From positions 1 to 31,104 of the IMG/VR virus record IMGVR_UViG_3300035698_035404: 31,104 nt of DNA; one strand, written 5' to 3'. Below the pieces are notes generated by a model that was not told the origin of the DNA, ran no database searches, and was given only the letters and a program-made list of their open reading frames with translations. Shown one piece after another: positions 1 through 6,650 of this stretch. The DNA comes from a virus. The translations under genes and the position numbers were made by a program. Within the stretch, counting starts at the first letter, position 1; every line of letters starts with the position of its first letter.

Positions 1-576
1 ATGGATAAAAACACCAAGAAAAACTGCCCGCACCAGATTGTCGAAGATGATTTTTGGAGCTGCGCGCGCAATATTGCCAAGAAAAAAGCCAGGCTGTTAG
101 TTGGAAAGTTTGGTTTCACGGAACAAGATGTGCCGGATATCAAACAGGAGCTGTTGTTGGCATTGTTAAAGCGGCTCCGGCATTACGACCCGGAAAAGGG
201 GCGGGAAACTACTTTCATTCTGCGGGTAGTGGAAAGCAAAATCGCTGACCTGATTAATTACCGCCAAGCGGGCTGCCGCGACTGGCGGCGACATGGACCG
301 TCCCTGAACACGCCTGCGTTGCTTTCGGATATTGGCGCAACCGACCTGGTTGAAACCTTGAAATTCGATGACAACGATATTTATTTGACAATGGATATGA
401 CCGAGTTCATGGTGAAACTACCGCCTGACCTTGCCGCGCTCTGCCGGATGTTAAAGGATTACAGCGTTGCGGAGATTCTTGACGACCGTTCTATCTCCCG
501 CACCGCATTCTACCGCAAACTGCAAAATATCAGAAAAATCTTCAACCAAAGCTTTTCTGACGGGAAATTTCCTTAA
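1..576 (+). CDS. Sigma-70/ECF-like RNA polymerase sigma factor
   Basis: This 191-residue protein resembles a compact sigma factor that would direct host RNA polymerase to phage promoters. Residues about 14-93 look like sigma region 2: a basic helical stretch, then DIKQELLLALLKRLRHYD, then a helix ending in IADLINYRQ. Residues about 133-185 form a region-4-like helix-turn-helix (SVAEILDDRSISRTAFYRKL) that would contact the -35 element. There is no region 1.1 or 3, and the length suits the ECF class. The gene starts at the first base of the window, so its own promoter and ribosome site are not visible. A promoter-like repeat overlaps its stop codon and recurs at 16131, which makes an autonomous phage regulon plausible. 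It could instead be a sigma-like activator without sigma activity. The sigma-fold call is fairly secure; the regulon is inference. Confidence 0.7.
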   Translation: MDKNTKKNCPHQIVEDDFWSCARNIAKKKARLLVGKFGFTEQDVPDIKQELLLALLKRLRHYDPEKGRETTFILRVVESKIADLINYRQAGCRDWRRHGPSLNTPALLSDIGATDLVETLKFDDNDIYLTMDMTEFMVKLPPDLAALCRMLKDYSVAEILDDRSISRTAFYRKLQNIRKIFNQSFSDGKFP

Positions 577-650
577 AAAATGCTTCCACCCCTCCTTTGC
601 CTGTGAACAGATTTCTCTGTTTCCCCGTATGTAGAGAGTAAAAGGGCATT
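564..650 (+). promoter_or_regulatory. ECF-type promoter repeat, copy 1
   Basis: This stretch between the sigma-like gene and the RecE-like gene is repeated with few changes at 16131-16217. By hand alignment the first ~70 positions differ at about nine sites. Both copies keep a CTTCCACCCC upstream block and a TTTGCCTGTGAACAGATTT core. Both also keep CCCGTATGTAG at the same distance. GAAC (605-608) and CGTA (626-629) are separated by 17 bases, which resembles the GAAC/CGTC pattern of ECF sigma promoters. A start point near 636-640 would give a short leader before the ATG at 679. I infer it drives the replication operon. Confidence 0.6.
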
Positions 651-678
651 TTCTAATCCAGCAGAAAAAGGAAATTTT

Positions 679-1473
679 ATGGAAGCATTCGATTTTATCA
701 TCGCCGAACCCGCCGCCGAATATCACGCCAAACGCGACCGTTTTCTGTCAAGCCACGCGCTGGCGGATTTTAGGCGTTGTCCGGCACTGTTCCGCAAAAA
801 GGAAACCGGCGAAATCATTGACGAGGACCGGCCTGCTTATGTCACCGGGCGTGCCGCTCACACTTTGATTCTGGAGGGACGGGCGAAGTTCGACTCCGAA
901 TACACCATCGGCGAACCGATAAACGACAAAACCGGAAAACCCTACGGTAAAAATACCCAAGCGTATCAAAGCTGGGTCGAAGCTCAGGACAAAGCGGTAA
1001 TATCACCGGGAGATTTCGGCTTTATCCAACGGTTGCAGGCAGCGGTAAGTACACATATTGTTGCTGGAAACCTACTCCACGATGGTATCACCGAGGGCGT
1101 GGTACGCACAAAATACCGCAATATCCCATGCCAGATCCGCATGGACTTCTTCAATGCGGAATATGGTATTATCGACCTGAAAACCTGCGATAACCTTGAC
1201 TATTTTGAAGCTGACTTTCGGCGTTTTCAGTATGTTTGCCAGGCGGCATTTTACCGTGCTGTCCTGCGGGAGGCTTCCGGCGAAAGCTATCCGTTCCATT
1301 TGATCGCGGTGGAAAAGCACGAGCCGTTCCGTAGCGGTGTATGGCGCGTTTCAGAGGAGTCGTTAGACTTGGCCGAAGCGGAAAACTCCGCCGCCATCGG
1401 GCGTTTAAAAAGGTGCCGTACCGAAAATTCCTGGCCTACCGGTTATGAAGATATCCGCACCATCTTCCCTTGA
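679..1473 (+). CDS. RecE-like PD-(D/E)XK exonuclease (DUF3799 family)
   Basis: This is probably the phage recombination exonuclease that resects double-stranded ends before strand annealing. The N-terminus has the typical SSHALADFRRCPALFRKK segment (24-41) and the conserved histidine H61 of a GRAAHTLIL motif. The nuclease core follows: D156 in CQIRMDFF, IIDLKTC with D166 and K168, and the helix QYVCQAAFYRAV carrying Q188. That order (H, D, DxK, Q) is the RecE/RecB-type PD-(D/E)XK arrangement. The 264-residue length suits a stand-alone phage RecE C-terminal domain. It is the first gene after the ECF-like promoter and precedes a ParB-like gene and a Sak4-like ATPase. Exact end polarity cannot be read from the sequence. 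Confidence 0.8.
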   Translation: MEAFDFIIAEPAAEYHAKRDRFLSSHALADFRRCPALFRKKETGEIIDEDRPAYVTGRAAHTLILEGRAKFDSEYTIGEPINDKTGKPYGKNTQAYQSWVEAQDKAVISPGDFGFIQRLQAAVSTHIVAGNLLHDGITEGVVRTKYRNIPCQIRMDFFNAEYGIIDLKTCDNLDYFEADFRRFQYVCQAAFYRAVLREASGESYPFHLIAVEKHEPFRSGVWRVSEESLDLAEAENSAAIGRLKRCRTENSWPTGYEDIRTIFP

Positions 1474-1517
1474 TACCTAGTTTGGTGATTCTGCCGAAAT
1501 AATTAATCAGCCAAGGA

Positions 1518-2237
1518 ATGAGTATGTACGTTGGAGATATAAAAACCGCGTCGCCGTTCCGGGATTTGTTTCCAATCCGGAACCGGGTACTGGACGAAAT
1601 TTACTGGGACATGCAGCGAAACGGTTATGACAAGAGCAAGCCGATTGTCGTTTGGGAGGGACATAACGTGGTCGTTGACGGGCACACCCGGCTGCGTGCC
1701 GCGATTAAGGCCGGAATCGGCCAGATTCCCGTTGTTACCATGAAATTTTCCGATGAGAACGTTGCGTTGCAATACGCGATCAGGTGCCAGAAAAACCGGC
1801 GCAACCTCACTGACGGCGAACTGGTTGCATGTGTGGTGGAGCTGGATAGGAGGATGCCATCAGGACATCGATCTGATATTGATAATAACCTTGCGCAAGA
1901 TTGCGCAAGGTTAGGTAGATCATCGCAAAAAACGGCTGATCTATTGGGAGTAAGTGCTCGTAAGGTTGAACAAATCCGCACCGTTATGGACAACGCCCCG
2001 AATGATATCAAACAAATGGTCAAGACTGGCCGAATGACGGTGAATTCCGCATACAACCGGACAGTCAATAGCCAGAACGGCACAGCTAAACTTGAGCACA
2101 AGAAACTAAAGGAGTTCTGCGACATTGTGCTGAAGCGTTTTGACCGCGAACAGATGCGGATAATAATTGATATTTTTAACCGGGCTCTGGAAGTCTGGGA
2201 GACTGAAACCAAAAACTCAAACAACAGGGAGGACTAA
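1518..2237 (+). CDS. ParB/Srx-fold DNA-binding protein
   Basis: The first ~95 residues form a ParB-like N-terminal domain. They include PIVVWEGHNVVVDGHTRLRA (42-61), with the DGHTR motif at 54-58 that binds nucleotide in this fold. A helix-turn-helix follows at about 135-156 (SSQKTADLLGVSARKVEQIR), as in ParB/KorB proteins. The C-terminus is charged and helical. It sits between the exonuclease and the Sak4-like ATPase, four bases before the latter, so it is part of the replication operon. A phage ParB-like protein may act in replication control, as a regulator or as a nuclease; I see no ParA partner, so classical partition is unlikely. A 28-bp palindrome lies inside the gene. The fold is secure, the role is not. 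Confidence 0.75.
   Translation: MSMYVGDIKTASPFRDLFPIRNRVLDEIYWDMQRNGYDKSKPIVVWEGHNVVVDGHTRLRAAIKAGIGQIPVVTMKFSDENVALQYAIRCQKNRRNLTDGELVACVVELDRRMPSGHRSDIDNNLAQDCARLGRSSQKTADLLGVSARKVEQIRTVMDNAPNDIKQMVKTGRMTVNSAYNRTVNSQNGTAKLEHKKLKEFCDIVLKRFDREQMRIIIDIFNRALEVWETETKNSNNRED
1886..1913. repeat. Perfect 13-bp inverted repeat inside the ParB-like gene
   Basis: TAACCTTGCGCAA and TTGCGCAAGGTTA are perfect reverse complements separated by only GA. The site lies in the gene between the ParB-like domain and the HTH and encodes residues near NNLAQDCARL. There is no T-run, so it is not a standard terminator. A two-fold site of this size fits a dimeric DNA-binding protein, possibly the product of the same gene, but no binding evidence exists. 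Confidence 0.6.
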
Positions 2238-2240
2238 CAA

Positions 2241-3011
2241 ATGAGTCTGCTTGAAAACATCCAATCGGGAAAACAGCCGATGCCGCCGCGAATCGAAATT
2301 TACGGTCAGGAGGGAATTGGAAAATCGAGTTGCGCGGCTTCCGCTCCGAACGCCGTTTTTATTCCGACTGAGGACGGTTTAAGCGAAATCGACTGCCGCA
2401 GTTTTCCGCTGGCTAGGAATTACAGCGATGTTGCCGGCGCGTTGACTGCGCTGTATCAAGAGGAACATGAATTCCAGACTGTTGTGATTGATTCTCTCGA
2501 CTGGCTGGAACGGTTGATTTTCGATGAAGTCTGCCGCGAATATGGCGTGCGTTCCATCGAAAAAGCTGATGGCGGTTATGCCCGTGGCTATGTTCATGCT
2601 TTGATCTACTGGCGAAAAGTTTTGAGTATGCTGGAAGTGTTGCGAAACGAAAAAGGCATGGCCTGTGTTTTGATCGCGCACTGCTGTGTGGAGAAATTTG
2701 ACGATCCGGAATCGGCGGCTTATGATCGTTACGCGCCGCGGTTGCACAAACACGCCAACGCGCTGATTTCCGAGTGGGTTGACGCGGTTTTGTTCGCGAC
2801 TCGCCGTTTTCGGACGCAGAAAGAGGATGCCGGGTTCGGGCGCGAACGCACCATCGCCGCGCCGGTCGGAGCCGATGGCGGAGAACGGATTATTCGAACA
2901 GTCGGCGGCCCCGCCTGCGTAGCAAAGAACCGTTTCAATCTGCCTGCGGAACTGCCGTTGTCGTGGGAGGCCTTTATGGCGGCGATGGCAAACGCCGGAG
3001 CGGAAGAATGA
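2241..3011 (+). CDS. Sak4-like RecA-fold ATPase (AAA_24)
   Basis: This 256-residue ATPase resembles the Sak4/AAA_24 group of phage recombination proteins, which cooperate with single-strand binding proteins in strand annealing. Walker A is GQEGIGKSS (22-30), followed by the family-typical PTEDGL and a Walker B TVVIDSLD (80-87). The C-terminal half has a RecA-like strand order with VLIAHC after the sensor region. The ATG at 2241 is preceded by GGGAGGA. The gene is followed by a 3008 ATG overlapping its stop codon (ATGA). Together with the RecE-like nuclease, DUF669 protein and RusA resolvase it makes a complete phage recombination set. Sak4 and other phage RecA-like ATPases are hard to separate without a profile search. 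Confidence 0.75.
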   Translation: MSLLENIQSGKQPMPPRIEIYGQEGIGKSSCAASAPNAVFIPTEDGLSEIDCRSFPLARNYSDVAGALTALYQEEHEFQTVVIDSLDWLERLIFDEVCREYGVRSIEKADGGYARGYVHALIYWRKVLSMLEVLRNEKGMACVLIAHCCVEKFDDPESAAYDRYAPRLHKHANALISEWVDAVLFATRRFRTQKEDAGFGRERTIAAPVGADGGERIIRTVGGPACVAKNRFNLPAELPLSWEAFMAAMANAGAEE

Positions 3012-3250
3012 TCCGCCGGAGGTGGAATATTTACCAGCGGAAGTCGCGGCAGGTGGTCAGCGTCATTTACTATTTTCGGAAGGATGCTCTTAATGATCTC
3101 TGGCACCTGAATGATTATTGCGGCAAGCGCAAGTACGCGATGCAACTGACGCGAATCGACATGGAAAGCGGCAGGATCGTCAGCCATTATCCGGATATTG
3201 AACTAAAGCAACTGCAAAACCAAACAAAGGAGGTGGTTAAAAATGAGTAA
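3008..3250 (+). CDS. Small basic hypothetical protein
   Basis: This is an 80-residue protein starting at the ATG that overlaps the stop codon of the ATPase gene by four bases (ATGA). An upstream in-frame start at 2963 would overlap the ATPase by 49 bases and has no good ribosome site, so I prefer 3008. The N-terminus is very basic (MIRRRWNIYQRKSRQ). It is followed by a mixed region containing FRKDALNDLWHLNDYCGK and an acidic, glutamine-rich end. I recognise no family. Its coupling to the ATPase and the strong ribosome site for the next small ORF inside its 3' end suggest it is translated as part of the operon. Confidence 0.55.
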   Translation: MIRRRWNIYQRKSRQVVSVIYYFRKDALNDLWHLNDYCGKRKYAMQLTRIDMESGRIVSHYPDIELKQLQNQTKEVVKNE

Positions 3251-3347
3251 ACGATGCGGCAAGCCCTGCGAGGTTTACTCGCGAAGGCGTATGCGGCTAT
3301 TTCAGGCCGGTTGCAAGCTGGAACGAAGGCAAACGAGAAGAATTTAG
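3243..3347 (+). CDS. 34-residue Cys-containing ORF
   Basis: An ATG at 3243 is preceded at good spacing by AAAGGAGGTGG, one of the strongest ribosome sites in the window. It opens a 34-codon frame ending in TAG at 3345-3347. The peptide begins MSKRCGKPCEVYSRRRM and is rich in arginine and lysine, with cysteines at 5, 9 and 24. It overlaps the previous gene by eight bases. A CxxxC pair plus strong basicity could indicate a small metal- or nucleic-acid-binding peptide, but no family is recognised. The evidence is mainly the ribosome site and position. Confidence 0.45.
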   Translation: MSKRCGKPCEVYSRRRMRLFQAGCKLERRQTRRI

Positions 3348-3398
3348 AGATAGAAAAGTTTTTAACGTCCCCAATCAACCCGAAGGAAAAAAGTAACT

Positions 3399-3857
3399 AT
3401 GGCAACGCTCAATTTTAACGCAAATGAAGTTGAACCGAATGTCGGAATCGAACCTATTCCCGCTGGCAAGTATGTCGCGGTCATTACCGAATCAGAACTC
3501 AAACCTACCAAATCAGGCAATGGGCAGTTTCTGGAACTGACTTTCGGGATTACTGAAGGTGAATACAAGGGCCGCAAGGTCTGGGCAAGGCTGAATCTTT
3601 TCAACCCAAACACCACAGCGGAAAAAATAGCCAGAGGCGACCTCTCAGCCATTTGCCGGGCTGTCAATGTAATGATGCCGAAGGATTCCGCCGATTTGCA
3701 CAACCTGCCGCTGGAAATCACGGTCAGATGCAAAAAACGCGCCGATTCCGATGAAATTACCAACGAAATCAAAGGCTATGTGACCAAGGACGCGTCGATC
3801 AATCCCGCTGCTCCGGCGGCACAGAAAAACACCTCAACGCCGCCATGGAAAAGATAA
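3399..3857 (+). CDS. DUF669 family protein, probable ssDNA-binding role
   Basis: The 152-residue product has the DUF669 pattern: an early IPAGKYVAVITESELKPTKS strand-turn, then NGQFLELTFGITEGEYKGRK and VWARLNLFNPN. The family is regularly found beside phage recombination ATPases. It is thought to be an OB-like single-stranded DNA binding or annealing accessory protein. The C-terminus is disordered, rich in Ala and Pro, and ends in STPPWKR, which recalls the protein-docking tails of SSB-like proteins. It lies downstream of the Sak4-like ATPase and upstream of RusA, which is the usual setting. The family call is good; biochemical function is inferred from the family. Confidence 0.75.
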   Translation: MATLNFNANEVEPNVGIEPIPAGKYVAVITESELKPTKSGNGQFLELTFGITEGEYKGRKVWARLNLFNPNTTAEKIARGDLSAICRAVNVMMPKDSADLHNLPLEITVRCKKRADSDEITNEIKGYVTKDASINPAAPAAQKNTSTPPWKR

Positions 3858-3887
3858 AAGTTACAACTTTAAACGGAGTTTTTTGTT

Positions 3888-4232
3888 TTGGAATTTGAAC
3901 TGCCATATCCGCCTTCGGTGAATCATTACTACCGGCATGTCGGGCGGGTACTGATCAGCCGTGAAGGGCGCAAATATCACGAACGGGTAGCGGCAATTGT
4001 CCGGGCAGGAAACTGGCGGACGCTGAAGTGTCCGGTCGAACTGACCATTGAGTTGTATCCGCCGGACAGGCGAATTCGCGATGCGGACAATTGCATAAAG
4101 CCTGTTCAGGATTCGCTTCAGAAGGCGGGAGTTTTCGTCAATGACAGTCAGGTAAAAGACCTTCATGTGTATATGCGCGAACCGTTAGCCGGAGGGCTTT
4201 GCCATGTGGAAATCAGAGAAAAAAAGAGGTAA
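3888..4232 (+). CDS. RusA-like Holliday junction resolvase
   Basis: This is a 114-residue RusA-fold endonuclease that would cleave branched recombination intermediates before packaging. The N-terminus LPYPPSVNHYYRHVGRVLIS is the conserved RusA opening. The catalytic acidic cluster is seen in RIRDADNCIKPVQDSL, followed by VFVNDSQVKDL, so the metal-binding aspartates and the conserved lysine are present. The start is a TTG at 3888, chosen because CGGAG lies about nine bases upstream and no ATG precedes the conserved N-terminus in frame. Length is normal for the family. It belongs to the same operon as the DUF669 gene, 30 bases downstream. Confidence 0.85.
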   Translation: MEFELPYPPSVNHYYRHVGRVLISREGRKYHERVAAIVRAGNWRTLKCPVELTIELYPPDRRIRDADNCIKPVQDSLQKAGVFVNDSQVKDLHVYMREPLAGGLCHVEIREKKR

Positions 4233-4236
4233 AATC

Positions 4237-4449
4237 ATGCAATGCAGATGTAGAAAAATCATCATAACCAGAAGAGTCGTCAACAGCATAGCCGATCCGG
4301 GTATGCGCGAAATCTGCCATCTACTTATGGCCGGGCTTAGATTAAATGCCGTCCGCGCAAAATTGAAGCTTCCGCTTTTAATATTCGACATGTTTGTTTC
4401 AGAGATCAGGCGACTGCTACTTGAGGCAGGAATCGAAGCGCGAGGGTGA
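4237..4449 (+). CDS. Small helical hypothetical protein
   Basis: This 70-residue protein begins MQCRCRKIIITRRVVNSI. The ATG at 4237 has AGAGGT six bases upstream. An in-frame ATG at 4204 would overlap the RusA gene by 29 bases, so 4237 is preferred. Two cysteines near the start (CRC) are followed by predicted helices containing MREICHLLMAGLRLNAVRAK and IRRLLLEAGI. That could be a small helix-turn-helix, but no family is recognised. It ends six bases before the stop codon of the convergent HNH gene, marking the left edge of that insertion. Confidence 0.5.
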   Translation: MQCRCRKIIITRRVVNSIADPGMREICHLLMAGLRLNAVRAKLKLPLLIFDMFVSEIRRLLLEAGIEARG

Positions 4450-4455
4450 TATTTT

Positions 4456-4845
4456 TTATTTTTTATAATGTTTTAACCCTTCCTCAAAGATACGGTTAAG
4501 AGTAATAATTTTTCCAGAACAATCTTTTCCTTTGAAATTTTTTTGCAGAGACTGCAATTGTTTCTCATTGAAAACAGGATTATGGAGAACAACTTCATGA
4601 CATTCATAGCACATCGTTTTCGTTTCCTGAGGATTAAGTATGCCCATCATTTTCCAATAGTCTCCAAGGTTTATGAACTGTGAGCGTGACCTTTTTCCGG
4701 CTACATGTCCAAGATGAGCTAATGACTTAGCATTATGGTCATGAGTGTTTTTAGTTGTTTTTACATCTGGTGGAATATTTTTATTCGCTGCATTGTAACG
4801 GAGTTCCTGACCGCAAAGAAAGCATTTAGTTTCTAATTTTTTCAT
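4456..4845 (-). CDS. HNH endonuclease, antisense insertion
   Basis: This 129-residue protein is on the minus strand within a + strand operon. It has a zinc-ribbon CFLC (C8, C11), a THDHN motif (H35, D36, H37) and MCYECHEVVLHNPVF (C79, C82, H83). That is the His-Asn-His / treble-clef layout of HNH nucleases. The start at 4845 has AAGGTG six bases upstream; two further in-frame ATGs up to 4890 would run over the helicase start and lack such a site. Codon use is clearly more A+T-rich than in the flanking genes. Antisense orientation, composition and isolation suggest a mobile homing-type endonuclease. A terminase-linked HNH is less likely because it is far from the packaging genes. Confidence 0.75.
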   Translation of the reverse strand: MKKLETKCFLCGQELRYNAANKNIPPDVKTTKNTHDHNAKSLAHLGHVAGKRSRSQFINLGDYWKMMGILNPQETKTMCYECHEVVLHNPVFNEKQLQSLQKNFKGKDCSGKIITLNRIFEEGLKHYKK

Positions 4846-4884
4846 ATGTTTCACCTTATTAAGCATTTTCAGGTCAATATAATC

Positions 4885-6609
4885 ATGCAACTAAGAAATT
4901 ACCAGCAACAGGCGGTAGAGGCCGTCTACAATCACTTGCGAACCTGCGAGGACAACCCATGTGTGGTGTTGCCTACCGGATGTGGTAAATCCGTTGTGTT
5001 GGCGCAGATCGCTGCCGACACCGTTCAAAAATGGTTCGGTAGAGTGCTAATCTTGGCGCATGTGAAGGAACTTCTGGAGCAGAATGCCGACAAAATACGC
5101 AGGCTCCGCCCGGAGCTTGACGTTGGAATTTATTCTGCCGGATTGAATCGCCGTGATACTGGTCACGCAGTAATCGTTGCCGGGATACAGTCGATTTATA
5201 AACGGGCGTGTGAACTTGGCGCATTCGACATTGCGGCTGTAGATGAATGTCATTTACTATCGCATGAGTCCGATTCCATGTATCAGGCATTCTTTAAGGA
5301 TATGAAGGTGATTAATCCAAATTTGCGGATAATCGGTCTGACAGCAACGCCGTTCCGCCTCAAAGGCGGGCTGATCTGCAAACCGGAAAATATGCTCAAT
5401 CACATTTGTTATGAAGCGGGGCTTAAAGAGATGATCGCGCAAGGATATTTGTCGCCGCTGATTACCCGCGCCGGACGGCCCGAAGCGAAACTGGATAATC
5501 TGCATTTGCGCGGCGGCGAGTTTATCGCATCCGAAATAGAAGAGGCCATGGATAATGAAGTGCTGGTTGCCGCGGCCTGCCGGGAAATAGTCGAACTTAC
5601 GCGCACACGGCAAAGCGTGCTGATTTTCACCTCCGGAGTGGAACACTGCCAACACGTGGCCGGGAAAATCACCGCCTGCAGCGGTATGGAATGCGCCGTC
5701 GTCACTGGTGAAACGTTCTCAAACGAACGTGCCGAAATCCTCGCCAGGTTCAGGGGCGAAAAAGTGCCGGATGATTTTTTCTCCGACAAGCCGCCGTTGA
5801 AATATCTTGCGAACGTCAACGTGCTGACTACCGGGTTTGACGCGGCGAATACCGACTGCATCGTTCTCTTGCGCCCGACCAATTCCGCCGGGCTCCTGGT
5901 ACAGATGGTCGGGCGCGGAACGCGACTTTATCCCGGCAAGGAAGATTGCTTAATTTTAGACTACGGCGGCAATATTATGCGGCACGGACCGGTGGATATG
6001 ATCCAGGTCAGGGAACCGGGCATAACCGGCAATGAGGCCCCGGCTAAAAAATGCCCGGAATGCCTGGCGCTGATTCATGCCGCCTATCAAAAATGTCCCG
6101 AATGCGGTTATGAATTTCCCCTGCCGGAAAGCGTCAACATTAATTCCCATGCCAGTGCTGCAGGGATTTTATCCGGTCAATATAACGATGCGGAATTTGA
6201 GGTGAGCGAGGTTTATTATTCAACTCACCGCAAGCGCGGCGCTAATCCGGAATATCCGACAACCATGCGGGTGGATTACCAAACCGGCTTCTGCCAGGAA
6301 GCGTCGGAATGGGTCTGCCCGGAACACAGTGGTTATGCCCGGCGCAAATTCGAAAGCTGGTGGCGGGAGCGTTCCTATATGCCGCCGCCGGTGACGGCGG
6401 AAGAAGCCGTCAAACTGGCAAAAAGCGGCGCACTGGCGGAACCGGAGGCCATCACCGTGCGTGAAACCGCCGGAGAAAAGTTCAAGCGAATCATCAAATA
6501 CAAACTCAAACCCAGACCGGAGTTTTTTCTGGAGCCGGGTATGGACATAAACGAAGCTCCAGAGTCAATCCTGAACTCAGATGACGAAGACGATGAAATT
6601 CCGTTTTAG
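4885..6609 (+). CDS. SF2 DEAD/DEAH-type helicase
   Basis: The 574-residue protein is a superfamily 2 helicase that likely unwinds DNA during replication or recombination. It opens with MQLRNYQQQAVEAV, the Q-motif-like start of this group. Walker A is PTGCGKS (30-36), motif II is DECH (120-123), motif III is TATPFR (153-158), and motif VI is QMVGRGTRL. Near residues 390-407 two CPEC pairs form a zinc ribbon, and the C-terminus ends in a strongly acidic tail. The start at 4885 is preceded by AGGT at ten bases. An earlier in-frame ATG (4846) abuts the HNH start region and looks less likely. It is followed by the primase-helicase gene 41 bases later. Confidence 0.85.
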   Translation: MQLRNYQQQAVEAVYNHLRTCEDNPCVVLPTGCGKSVVLAQIAADTVQKWFGRVLILAHVKELLEQNADKIRRLRPELDVGIYSAGLNRRDTGHAVIVAGIQSIYKRACELGAFDIAAVDECHLLSHESDSMYQAFFKDMKVINPNLRIIGLTATPFRLKGGLICKPENMLNHICYEAGLKEMIAQGYLSPLITRAGRPEAKLDNLHLRGGEFIASEIEEAMDNEVLVAAACREIVELTRTRQSVLIFTSGVEHCQHVAGKITACSGMECAVVTGETFSNERAEILARFRGEKVPDDFFSDKPPLKYLANVNVLTTGFDAANTDCIVLLRPTNSAGLLVQMVGRGTRLYPGKEDCLILDYGGNIMRHGPVDMIQVREPGITGNEAPAKKCPECLALIHAAYQKCPECGYEFPLPESVNINSHASAAGILSGQYNDAEFEVSEVYYSTHRKRGANPEYPTTMRVDYQTGFCQEASEWVCPEHSGYARRKFESWWRERSYMPPPVTAEEAVKLAKSGALAEPEAITVRETAGEKFKRIIKYKLKPRPEFFLEPGMDINEAPESILNSDDEDDEIPF

Positions 6610-6650
6610 GTAAGATAAATCTTGAATTTTCCACCCAAAACAAGGTGTTT

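Noticed and set aside
1886-1913. Palindrome as a transcription terminator
   Set aside because: No T-run on either strand, a loop of only two bases, and the operon continues without a break.
1625-2224. 199-codon antisense ORF opposite the ParB-like gene
   Set aside because: No ribosome site, no recognisable domain and composition expected of the reverse of a coding frame; the + strand gene has clear motifs.
4846-4890. Longer starts for the HNH gene (4890) and the helicase (4846)
   Set aside because: The two extended starts overlap each other and lack ribosome sites, while 4845 (minus) and 4885 (plus) each have one at proper spacing.
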